From: Vishniacozyma victoriae | Taxonomy: Eukaryota > Basidiomycota > Tremellomycetes > Tremellales > Bulleribasidiaceae | Assembly: GCA_017654735.1 (NCBI GenBank) | Contig: JADPYG010000089.1 | Location: 1,126,001-1,190,000, forward strand | DNA length: 64,000 nucleotides | Reading direction: 5' to 3' | Part shown: piece by piece, positions 33,766-43,176 of the stretch | Layout of the letters: the number at the start of each line of letters is the position of its first letter | How positions within the stretch are numbered: the first letter of the stretch is position 1 | Position numbers and translations under genes: made by a program | The notes under the pieces: model-generated | What the model saw: the letters and a program-made list of their open reading frames with translations, nothing else | What the model was told of the DNA's origin: nothing | Databases searched by the model: none

Positions 33766-35574
33766 ATGCCGCGCATTCCTGTTCGAACTACTCCCTACAC
33801 TACCCTCCCCCGATGTACGCGTCACTACAAGGCCAAACGCGATCTTATCCTGAAACAACTCGGTAAAGCCACCTTCATCAACGGTTCTCAATTCGTCGTC
33901 GCGTTCATTTCACCCAAAGGCGAGGTCGATGCCTACGCGTCTGAACACCTTCAAGATAACCTCACTCCTCGTGATTCTGTCACTCCATGTATCATCAACA
34001 GGCCCGAGCTTGATCGTCTCGCCGTCTCGATCAAGGCAGATTTGCAGAGGAAATGGGCAGACACTGAACGACAAGAGAAATTAGGTCAAGCTCCCGTCAT
34101 GATTGAAGATGCTGCCGATGTCGACGAGGACGAAGTTGACAACTCTCGAAGCACTTCACCTTTCGACAATGAGACTACCCTAGTCGGAGACGAAATCGAC
34201 TTCAAGCACCTCATCAACGAAGACGCCCTCACTATCAAGAAGGTTGAACCCGTCCACCTCACTTGCAACTCGGAAGTATCTACTAGGGTATCGACCCCTA
34301 CCCAAGAACAAGATCGAGCTCTATGGCCAGTCTCGATGGCCCTCTGCGACGTAGAAAAGTACTACGAGGGCAGGTTCAACGATATCCAACAAAACGCTTG
34401 TAAACTCATCTGCAAGAACTGGGTCAAACTCATCGAGCCCAAGAAGCAAGTCAACCACCCTTACAACGCTGGAGAAGCTTCTCGACCCGCTTGGTGGCCT
34501 GCTGCTTCCCGACACCGAGAACCAGACCATCTCTCCAAGCAAGGTACGTGTACCCACCTTACCTATCAGGACTATGCTGACAATATAGAACGGATCGCTC
34601 TCTTGATTGCTATCCTCCGCAGCCCTACACCTGGTCCCGGACGACTCGATCTTGGTCTATCCGAGCTCACTGTTCACGTTGATGGTGCTCGACGACATGT
34701 CATCCGAGAGATGCTTCAAGTCCGTGCCGAGGAGGCCAAGTTGATCGACGCTGGTGCAGGTAAGTCTTGTCTCTTGACCCGTCTTGTTCATGATCTGATC
34801 ACATTAGGACCCAACACTGTGCTCACCATTCACATCTCCCACAAGCCCATCACCTCTATGGACATTACCCCCGAGACTTCCGAGAAGCGATCGGGTGGAC
34901 ACATGTACGAGCAGGAGAATGTCCAGCACGCGCCCATGACGAATGTTACCGACGGCTTCCCCGACCGACCCATGAAAAAGATGAAAAACACCCACCGACC
35001 CCCACCTCTTGATCTCGTCCATGTCTTTACCACTCAGAACCCATACGAATCGTACAACTGGGCTTCTAACGGCAACACTCCTCTTAACGGTCCCAACCCA
35101 AGCCCCGCCTGGCGCGAGGCTCTCAACCTTTCAGCCCCTCCTCCTCATCTCTCTCCTTATCCTCATGGTGAATGGAATTCGGCTCCTCCTACCGAATACG
35201 TCCGATCTCCCCAACTTGACTTTGAGGTTCAAGCACCCCAAGCTACCTCTCAGTCCAAGTTTGGATCCCACCTCGCTCCCATGTCTGCGCACCAATTACC
35301 TTCGCCGGTCGATCCTACATTTGGTCAGGCTCAGGTTGGATACTTCCCTCGATCACATTCCGCAGCTGGATTCTTGCCGCATCAGCAAAACGACTACATG
35401 CAGCAGCATCAATTACAGCAGCAGCAACTCCACCACCATCATCAGCAGCAATACCAACATCAGCTTCAACAACAACAGCAGATGGCTCAACTTGCCCCAC
35501 CGCAGCCTGCTTTCGATTACGGTAGTCCATTCGTCAACGATTGGGCCGAGCAGGACTTTACCAACGCTACATGA
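33766..35574 (+). CDS. YDR124W-like helical bundle (DUF2841) protein
   Basis: Three exons (33766-34543, 34589-34759, 34808-35574) give 571 residues. Both introns (45 and 48 nt) are multiples of three and stop-free, but they have proper donors (GTACGT, GTAAGT) and branch/acceptors. The exon 1-2 junction gives ASRPAWWPAASRHREPDHL then SKQERIALLIAILRS, matching the YDR124W/AFUB_079030 helical bundle family (PF11001). The N-terminal 100 residues look folded, an acidic linker follows, and the C-terminal third is Pro/Ser-rich with a Gln/His tract (35398-35480). In filamentous fungi this family includes a gene near hrmA, but its biochemical role is unknown. The Gln-rich tail suggests a transcriptional or scaffold role; this is inference. 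Confidence 0.75.
   Translation: MPRIPVRTTPYTTLPRCTRHYKAKRDLILKQLGKATFINGSQFVVAFISPKGEVDAYASEHLQDNLTPRDSVTPCIINRPELDRLAVSIKADLQRKWADTERQEKLGQAPVMIEDAADVDEDEVDNSRSTSPFDNETTLVGDEIDFKHLINEDALTIKKVEPVHLTCNSEVSTRVSTPTQEQDRALWPVSMALCDVEKYYEGRFNDIQQNACKLICKNWVKLIEPKKQVNHPYNAGEASRPAWWPAASRHREPDHLSKQGTCTHLTYQDYADNIERIALLIAILRSPTPGPGRLDLGLSELTVHVDGARRHVIREMLQVRAEEAKLIDAGAGKSCLLTRLVHDLITLGPNTVLTIHISHKPITSMDITPETSEKRSGGHMYEQENVQHAPMTNVTDGFPDRPMKKMKNTHRPPPLDLVHVFTTQNPYESYNWASNGNTPLNGPNPSPAWREALNLSAPPPHLSPYPHGEWNSAPPTEYVRSPQLDFEVQAPQATSQSKFGSHLAPMSAHQLPSPVDPTFGQAQVGYFPRSHSAAGFLPHQQNDYMQQHQLQQQQLHHHHQQQYQHQLQQQQQMAQLAPPQPAFDYGSPFVNDWAEQDFTNAT
34544..34588 (+). other. 45-nt frame-preserving intron
   Basis: GTACGT donor, CTGACAATATAG branch/acceptor; length divisible by three and no in-frame stop, so retention would insert 15 residues inside the helical bundle. 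Confidence 0.75.
34760..34807 (+). other. 48-nt frame-preserving intron
   Basis: GTAAGT donor, CTGATCACATTAG branch/acceptor; divisible by three, stop-free, so retention would insert 16 residues after LIDAGA. Confidence 0.7.
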
Positions 35575-35878
35575 GTGCAAGTCTGAAGCTGGATTGTTGT
35601 AAATGGACGATGGACGACGGTTGACGATAACGATCATGATGATTAATTACGCTTTTAGAGAGATGACATACGTCCGTGACGTTGTCGACAAGTCTTTCGT
35701 TGATGAGGAGTTGTTTGTTTAGGTTTTATATTTTTTGGCTCTACTTTTATATTTGTTGCGTATCTATCATGTATCCATGAATGTCCTATTGATTACCACT
35801 GCCTGTCCTGTTGATTCTGCTTGATACAACGCGGATCTGCATATCCTACATATTGACAACTTAGTGATCCGTGATTGA
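35575..35878. other. Convergent intergenic region
   Basis: AT-rich 3' flanks of two convergent genes; no feature seen. Confidence 0.5.
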
Positions 35879-36529
35879 TCATCCCTTGCCTTTACTCCTT
35901 CCAGCTTCCCGCCATTCTTCCCATGCTTTACTATATTCCTCGCTCTCCCAGCATTTAGCGAGATACTCTTCAAATACATTCGCCCCATTCAGTTTCTCTT
36001 GATCATACACCTCCCCCGTACGTGGTATTTCAGTCTTCAATTTCCGTTCCTCGTCCTCCTCTTCTTTCGTTTTGCGTTTCCCCTTGATTTTGTCCTTTGG
36101 ATCTGATTCTAGTGGTTCGTACTTCCTTCCTCCTTTCCGTAAGGCGTAACGTAATGATCGAGTCCGGCCCATTTGAATGAATTTACGAGTTATGTCCATC
36201 CTCCCATCAGTCATGATCGCTGGTTCACATACCCGACGAAATCCCCTTCTTTTCTATTCGTCAGTCACGTCCTGTATGGTGACATACCTATACACCTCAA
36301 ACCTCTCCCATAGCGATTCAGCAGATTGACGAGCAGTATCCTCGTCTTTAAACTTCCATAATCCCTTCAATTCACCCGAATATGGTGGTGTCGTAAATAC
36401 TCCTTGTTCCGTTTTCAATGCCCTATATGTTCTTGGATTGAGTTTGGAGGATGATGATGAGGCGATTGCATTGGAGGTGGGAGGGGCTTTTGGCATCTTG
36501 TTGATGAGGAGCGGGAGGAATTTGAGCAT
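35879..36529 (-). CDS. DUF4385 domain protein
   Basis: The protein begins at the ATG at 36529 or 36494-36496 (MPKAPPTSNAIASSSSSK). It contains the DUF4385 core: EQGVFTTPPYSGELKGLWKF, then ARQSAESLWERFEVYR, GDFVGMDITRKFIQMG and RTRSLRYALRKGGRKYEP. The GDFVGMD stretch exists only after removal of two tiny introns of 34 nt (36254-36287) and 32 nt (36201-36232) around a 21-nt exon. The C-terminus is Lys/Glu-rich and ends RSKGKG. DUF4385 is known from bacteria, phages and scattered eukaryotes with no established function. The conserved Arg/Lys/Gly pattern suggests a nucleic-acid or phosphate-binding fold, but this is inference. A pyrimidine-rich stretch ending TTGTACAG just upstream of the start suggests a 5'-UTR intron. 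Confidence 0.75.
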
Positions 36530-37312
36530 ACTGTACAAGAACAAAGACGGCAGGTGATGACGCGGTAACGTTATCGAATCGATCAGGTACGACGACGAGA
36601 ATTGCTGGAATCGACGCGTTGAGATTTAGGTGTCGTTCCCATTCGTCTTGCCGGTAGGTATACATATAAGGCGCGTCCCTCGCAGGGCTGGTGATGGCTT
36701 GTGCTATACATCGATTCTGCTCGAATGGACTGGGTCGAGCACCTTTCGTCTGAAAAGATGGCCGGAATCTGGCACTTGACGGCGCGTCGTACTGATGTAC
36801 CTCCCTATCCGTTTCTCCCTTCCAAGTCTCGATGCTCACCTCACCCTGGCTCGATCCATTCATGTCATGTCACTTACAAATCGGACTGGGCATTCGATCC
36901 TTACATCGACCGCTCTATTACCCCTTGAGAAGGCGCTATCCTTTTGTCTTCTGTCCCCACAGGTCACATCCCTGAACCTCCCTTTGACTAACCCCTCGAC
37001 TGACCCGAGACCAGGGATGCTACGAGGACACGGAGTAGCCTTTCAGTACATCCCTTTAATAATGGCTCCACTGGCCGACTTGCAACGTCACCCCTGCGAG
37101 CTTTCCATTGATTCGGCGCCACAGCATCTCGAAGTTGCCCCTCGCCGACAATCCCTTTTATTCTTACCTCCCGTTCATCCTCTCATCGCTCACCCTTTGG
37201 GATACTCCATCAGTGGCAAACATAGGTATATAAGTCGGGCCACTGCTCGAATGTCTCGCAATTCAATTTCCCACTTCAAGAGCCACCACAAGAGCAAATC
37301 ACTCTCCTCATC
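36530..37312. other. Divergent promoter region
   Basis: This lies upstream of the DUF4385 gene and of the small gene at 37313. It holds a TATA box at 37227-37234. Overlapping frames here (36423-36863 minus, 36795-37316 plus) have no family support. Confidence 0.5.
37227..37234 (+). promoter_or_regulatory. TATA box (TATATAAG)
   Basis: TATATAAG lies 79 bp before the ATG at 37313, a good core-promoter distance for a short 5' UTR, and supports that start. Confidence 0.55.
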
Positions 37313-37989
37313 ATGACCAGCCAGCACTCCGATGACCAAGTGACCAGTCCTGCGAAGACGGACTCTAGTCTGCTTAGGGTAGAGCGCTTCACCGCTCCAC
37401 GCACTTGCGCCACCTCGAATGCCACTGCCGTCAAGTCACGCCCAGCCTCTCCTTCTCGAAGTTCTTCCAACACTCTCACTCCTCAATCCAGCGACCCGAA
37501 ACCTACCGCCATGTATCATGAATCCTCGATCCAGCAGGGTCTGCAAATGATGACCAATCAAGGGCGATATGCGTACAATGAGTCCGTAGCCCCAAGTGGT
37601 GGTTAGTGTGCGATATGCTAAACGCATATAATGATTTCGTGCACACCTCGGCTGTCTGCGATACGGTTGAAGGAATAAGGACTGAGTGTAGGGAGGTGGG
37701 ATATTCGGTCGCCACTTGCAGCAGAGCGGTGCTGAAGGCAAATCTGGACAAATTCAAAGCGCAGGCGACCTTCCGCCGAATACATGGTGACGCCTTACAA
37801 AAGTACGGACCAGATATCGACGAAAACTTAAAACAAAAAGAACCTGAGATTGAGACACCTGAGGATAAATCGAAATACAAGGAGACTCTTCTGTTGGAGG
37901 CAGGAGGCTACTATGAGAAAGCTAGACAGAGGACCAACCTAAACGCCCGAAGGCGAGCGAGTATAAAGCCAAGATGGAGACCGGTGTGA
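37313..37989 (+). CDS. Small Ser/Thr-rich protein of unknown family
   Basis: The ATG at 37313 follows a TATA box. Exon 1 encodes MTSQHSDDQVTSPAKTD and a basic Ser/Pro-rich region to VAPSGG. A GTTAGT donor at 37602 and an acceptor ending GTTGAAG near 37670 restore frame into IRTECREVGYSVATCSRAVL. A Lys/Glu-rich helix and a basic tail follow, ending SIKPRWRPV (stop 37987-37989). The result is about 200 residues. The intron lacks a perfect CTGAY branch. The alternative is a one-base frameshift between two fragments, that is, a damaged gene. I do not recognise homologues. It looks lineage-specific. Confidence 0.5.
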
Positions 37990-38619
37990 TGGGAGATGAC
38001 ACAAAAGCAAAATGGAGGGCTTTTGGTTGCATTTCTATGAGGGATTGTGTGGGCTGCATGATTTATATTCCTGTGTCATGTACGTTTCAAATTTGGCGTC
38101 TACCGCTACATGCCGCACATGCCAAGAGCTTCCAATTTGGATCCTAGCTAATCATCATGTCTCAAAGCTTGACCCGTAACAGGGCCTTACATGCAATCCG
38201 TTCTCCTAGCTCCACACCCTCCATGATTGTTGCTCCCGGATCGGCCCTTGATCATAGCATCAGCTCGAACTTGTGAATCTCGACCCTGCGCAACTTTTCA
38301 ATCGTACAAGGGCGTGGGTTCATTAGACGCATGAACCAGATGAAAATGTGTGTTCACCTTCAGCTAAGAGCAGATCTTGGTGGTATATCATCTGGGAACA
38401 AATGAAACATCGATGGGAAGAAGGCGAAGCGGAGTTGTCGCCATAGTCCTCCCAAATTGAATCATGTGAATGTGTGAATAGCCTTGGAATGGTTCATGGA
38501 CACATTGAACATCGTCACTCTTCTTGAATCTACCATTGCCGCAATTGCCGTCTAATACCGTCCATCACCACGTGCCAAACGCGTCCACCCAAAATCCAAA
38601 CCAGCTACCAGCCTCATCA
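37990..38619. other. Intergenic region, no gene seen
   Basis: Downstream flank of the small gene and promoter of the SET gene. No supported coding or RNA feature. Confidence 0.5.
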
Positions 38620-40301
38620 ATGACCTCTTCCGCAGGGTTATTCCCGACCCAAGAACCCTCCAGGCAAATCTTACTAAACTGGCTCGAGCACAATGGAGTG
38701 TATCTGTGTGATGGAATCGGAATTTATGAGAGTGGGAATGGGTGGGGTGTGAGAGCAATCAGGGATCTTGGATTTGATGAACTTCGTACGTCCTTCTTCT
38801 TATTACTTCGGGGATCGGAGTCATCTGATGACAGTCCTCTGCGTACCCAAGACAGCGATACTGTCCGCTAGGACGACCTCACTCAAGCTTCCTCGAGAAT
38901 TGATAGATCCAATATCTAGCGACGACTGGGCAAAGACAGCCACGACAAACTTAACAGTCCCCACCTTAGCTCTGATATTACTCCACGAGATCCGCTTAGG
39001 AGCGGAAGGGAGGTATTGGGGATATGTACAGAGTCTACCTAGATCCGTAGGGGGCTTACCGATATTCTGGGATGCAGATGGGGAGGGCAGGAGGTGGTTG
39101 AGGGGTACGGATGCTGAGCGGGAACTGGTGAAGAGGAAGAAATCGGGGATGGGCTTGGTGCGTTCCCTCTCATGCTTGTCACTTGTAAATGGATAGACTG
39201 CTGATGAGTAGGATGACCTGAAGATATTCTACGAGACTACCAAACATCTTCTCAAACCCACTACCGCCCATCCTGAAGAATCACCACTCGAATCATACTT
39301 ATACGCCTACTCTCTCATCTCGACCCGAGCATTTCTCATCGATATCTACCATACCCTAGCCCTAGTCCCTTTTGCCGATATCCTCAATCACTCTTCATCA
39401 CCACATACATCACTCGCATCAGACGATTTCGTATGTCACCTCTGTGGATCTCTTGGGGCTTGTCAACACGATGGAGGTGGTATACCGGAGAGGTTGGCAC
39501 ATGTGGATCCGATTGCTAGGGGGGTGATGGATAACGAAGTCGACAGCGTGGATATGCGTTCTGAACGGGACATCAAGAAAGGGGAGGAAGTGTTTAATTC
39601 GTATGGGAAGGAAATTGGGGATGCGAGATTACTAGTGGAATGGGGTTTTATAGAGGGTGAGTTCGCAGGAAACGGGCTCGAGTGGGGGATAGATGAGGTC
39701 TTGACGATCAAAGCCAGCGAGGGGCATGATGTCATGAGGATCAAGAAAGTCTGGGAGGAGATCATCGGAAAGGGAGCAGTCGCCCTGGAGCTTTACCCTG
39801 ACGGCGACATCAATGAAGATACCGAGAAACCCATCTCTCCGCCTATCACAACCTCGACCGACGACCACATCCTGAACGTGAATCATAATGGCCAAATATC
39901 ACTCAATATCTGGATCGCCCTCTACCTCCTCTGCCGCCCCATCACATCTCCGGAGAGAATCGAATCGGATATCATCACCTCTGTAAACGCTCTCGAAACC
40001 GCCAACATTTCCCCGAACCTTACTCTCGATACTACGACGAAAGAGACTTCTCGACTAGTCGTTAGATTACTACGGAACAGGCTCGGTGGGATGTATCGCC
40101 CAGAGATGCCCATGGATGAATTGCTTGATTTACGAGATGTGAGTCTTGTCCACAGCAAACAGAGGAGCAATAGCTGACACACAGGGGTTACCGGACGGTG
40201 ATGAGAAAATGGCCATGACGCTTAGTATTGACGAGCGGGCTTTACTGTACTCGGCACTGGATCAATGGGAGGGATTACTCGCTAGGGTAGGAGTGCGATG
40301 A
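38620..40301 (+). CDS. SET-domain lysine methyltransferase (Rkm/SETD6-like)
   Basis: Four exons (38620-38785, 38835-39157, 39212-40138, 40185-40301) give 510 residues, normal for the family. The split SET domain has NGWGVRAIRDLGFDEL and CVPKTAILS at the N-terminal lobe, an insert with Tyr/Trp-rich sequence (LGAEGRYWGYVQSLPRS), then LVPFADILNHSS (the NHS cofactor motif) and EEVFNSYGK (the catalytic tyrosine region). A helical Rubisco-LSMT-type substrate-binding domain follows. Family members methylate lysines on ribosomal proteins, Rubisco or RelA, or other non-histone targets. The target is not readable here. A CPKT block and the pseudoknot motifs look intact, so activity is expected. Confidence 0.85.
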
Positions 40302-40970
40302 ATACCTCGGACAGAATTCGCGGCTTTCTATCCAGCTCTCTTTGTCTTACCCCACCCAACGCAGGAGGGGACAAGACTCGCTTTCCCTCTTCACCCATTC
40401 TGATAGTACTCACCGATTGCTAATGACCTACTCGGAATCGGATTACGTGTCGTCTGGGCATACTCGTTCATATCCCGAATCCCGAGCAAGTCAGCGGAAC
40501 TTTCGAAACACCCCAATCTACAAGGCGGTGGTACAGATCCCTGGCGCGCTAGTGATTCACAATCAAGGCGTTGAGTGAAACAAGGTCACACCACATGCTT
40601 AGTTCCAACATTGGCAACACGCTTTTGGTAAATTCTCCCCGATATACGCGACTCAAACGACATCGAGTAGTAGGATCAACCCGATACATGCGACAATGCC
40701 AACATCGAGTACCAGTACATCTGTGATGACTCATCAAGAGATTGTTTCAGCCACCGCCTCGGCGTCATCTATCAGCCTTTTTCCGATGAACACATGATAC
40801 TCTGCGCTCAATCCTTCCGACTATCGTACCTATCGTCGGTCTCAAGGCACCCGAGGTGCTTACTGTTTCGAGTCAATCGGGTCATCTACGACCGAGTGAT
40901 ATCCGGTTATACCGGATGATACACTCCTCATCGATTAGAGTTTCGGACACCAAGACCGCCTGCTGACGAT

Positions 40971-41400
40971 ACTGGCTTGAAGTCTATCCGCCAAGTTGAC
41001 GCTAGACCTTCTCCGGCCCTGATACACTGATGAGGTTTGACATGTGAATGGCGGCGGTACATTTGCGCCTCCTCATGCCGGATATGCTGAATCATACTAG
41101 TGATACGGACTTGAAGCTCGCTTGGTAAGATGACGCTAGACCATTCTCGGCTCTGATACACAAACAAGGCGCAAGGACATCAGTATCCGAGTGGTGGAGG
41201 CACATCGCAGCCACCTCATGTCGGAGAATCTGAGTCATACTCTGACACTGGCTTGAAGGCTTCGCTTGTTACGATGACGCTAAATCTTTTCCGGCTTCGT
41301 CATACATGTGAGGCGTGATAAGGTGTATAATCTACCTCCGCCTCCTCGTGGGTATCCAACTCTGATACACGGCTTAAACAGCCTTCGTTGGCGGTGCTGA
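40971..41400. repeat. Degenerate tandem repeat, 120-142 bp units
   Basis: Unit starts near 40971, 41105, 41247 and 41367 share ACTGGCTTGAAG-like starts, then GATGACGCTAGAC, TTCTCCGGC, TGATACAC and CCTCCTCATGCCGG-like blocks. The copies are clearly diverged. No coding frame is preserved across them. Confidence 0.6.
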
Positions 41401-42965
41401 CGAATATATTGCTGGAATAGGTACATAAGGCACCCGGTTTCGGATGGTTTAGACTCTCAACACAAAGCCTCAATATGTACCTTGTCCCTCGTTCCTTATA
41501 CCCATAGATGGTGAGGACGGGTAATGATGAATATGATGCGATAGGTACCAGCCGCTAGTGTCAATGGCTTGTTTTATAAAGTATCTGAAACTGCGTTGCA
41601 ACCACCGCCTAGGCTTGACGAAGATCTCCGGGATTATCGCAAGGCACAGCCTCCGGCGTTGGCGTCGGCTGGCGTTCAAATGGATGATGTGGATGATATC
41701 ACTAGACATTAAGCTGGAATAGGAACACGGGTCGTTCCTCATACCTAACTTTACTTTTGGCTCGAAAAAAGGATTCAGAAACAGGCACAAATTGAGAATA
41801 ATCTGCCGAAAATGGCATTTGACCTTCAGGCACAAAATTCCGAAAAGAACGCCATCCCGGTCTTATACTTTTGCCTCCTTTGTTCTTTATGCGAGGACCG
41901 GATTAAGTATATTCTCTCCTCATTTAGATGGGTCCAAGGAGGGACACAGTATGATGTCAGCTAATTCCGAGTGATGTCAACTGAGACTGGCTTTTGTGTA
42001 GAGGCTTGAAATCATTGTGCCTCCTTCGTCATTTTTGCGTCCGGCGGTTTTGTGCGAGGTGGGGAACAATAGTGCATGAGTTGCTTGGCAGTGAATAGAG
42101 TCTGATTGATCGAGAGGCTTCAATGTCTGGGTATCGTAACATGGTCATGGAAATGTTCAAGAATGCAGCGGGATCGACGATGATCTACAAGACGTACGTC
42201 TTTTTTCGATATCTGAAATTTTGGTAGAGATCACGATCTATCCCGGCATGTGCATATTACATCACTTGCACTTGCCGCAAATTAAATGACGCTATTCCCC
42301 ACCCACGCATCCCTTCTCTCGCATAAAGAAAGACGAAATCGGATCCTTCTACAACTCCAGAATTATGCGCCACCAGGGGTGAAACCAGGAAACGCCACTC
42401 ATAGAGTCATTGATTTGGGAACAATGCAATTGTAAAACAATGTACCTTCTCGTACCTAGCTGACAGGTGCTGGTGTTGCTCTTAGCGATGCCGGTCGACG
42501 ACTGGATGATAGAGAGTCGTAGTTGATCCGGTGCCTTCATCTGGTCATGTAGAGAGAACGGGAGTTTGGTACCGGCTAGGTCGTCTGATCTTCGTCTTGA
42601 GCGATCCGATCGGCGAGAACTCAGCTCTTCTGGTCGGTGTCGTGCCAGCGTGTTGAGCTGAGCTGTCTCATGTACAACCTGGGCCCACACTACTCATCTC
42701 ACTCCCGCTCAGACGCGATCGGATACTTCTCGAACGAACCCCACCTCCTACATAAGCCGATCTGAATAAAACGGCTCACTCTGCCAAAGGCGTTCCTGAA
42801 AATCTCCGGGATAAATCTTCCCTGAGACATAACTTTAAAATGACCATTTCACCACCGAGGCCACCAAAACGCCAGGAGGCAGAAACATACATCCTCATCA
42901 TGTCTTTGGTGGTGTTTGGTGGTACACTGGAGGCGTCGGGTACAACATGGTCATCCGAGATAAAG

Positions 42966-42989
42966 TGACGTCTTGTACACGTATAAATA
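42966..42989 (+). promoter_or_regulatory. CRE-like and TATA elements
   Basis: TGACGTC (42966-42972) lies just upstream of TATAAATA (42982-42989), about 190 bp before the start at 43177. Function inferred from position only. Confidence 0.4.
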
Positions 42990-43176
42990 CTTGCACAATG
43001 TAAGATACATTTTCCCCCAACTCCAATTCACCTTCCCTTCACCGTCACATCCCACTCACCGGTAGACTATTACCTCACTTTCCACTTCATTACCTCGTCA
43101 TCTTGTCATCTACATTTTGTCTGTACCTACCTTACCAGTACCTGCCGTCTATACCTATTCCTATATCATTTTCAAT

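Larger units (their letters stand above)
40302..43176. other. 2.9-kb gene-free tract with degenerate repeats
   Basis: No credible gene, transposase or reverse transcriptase frame was found. It includes an imperfect tandem array (40971 to about 41400) and scattered short matches such as AAGGCACCCG (about 40843 and 41427) and GCTGGAATAGG (about 41410 and 41711). The right end is the promoter and leader of the next gene, with a TATA box at 42982-42989. Confidence 0.55.

Noticed and set aside
42349..42690. Minus-strand 113-codon frame
   Set aside because: No family resemblance and no plausible splice extension; ATG context unremarkable.
40302..43176. Centromere or retrotransposon cluster
   Set aside because: Too short, with no Tcn-like coding remnants; only degenerate tandem repeats.
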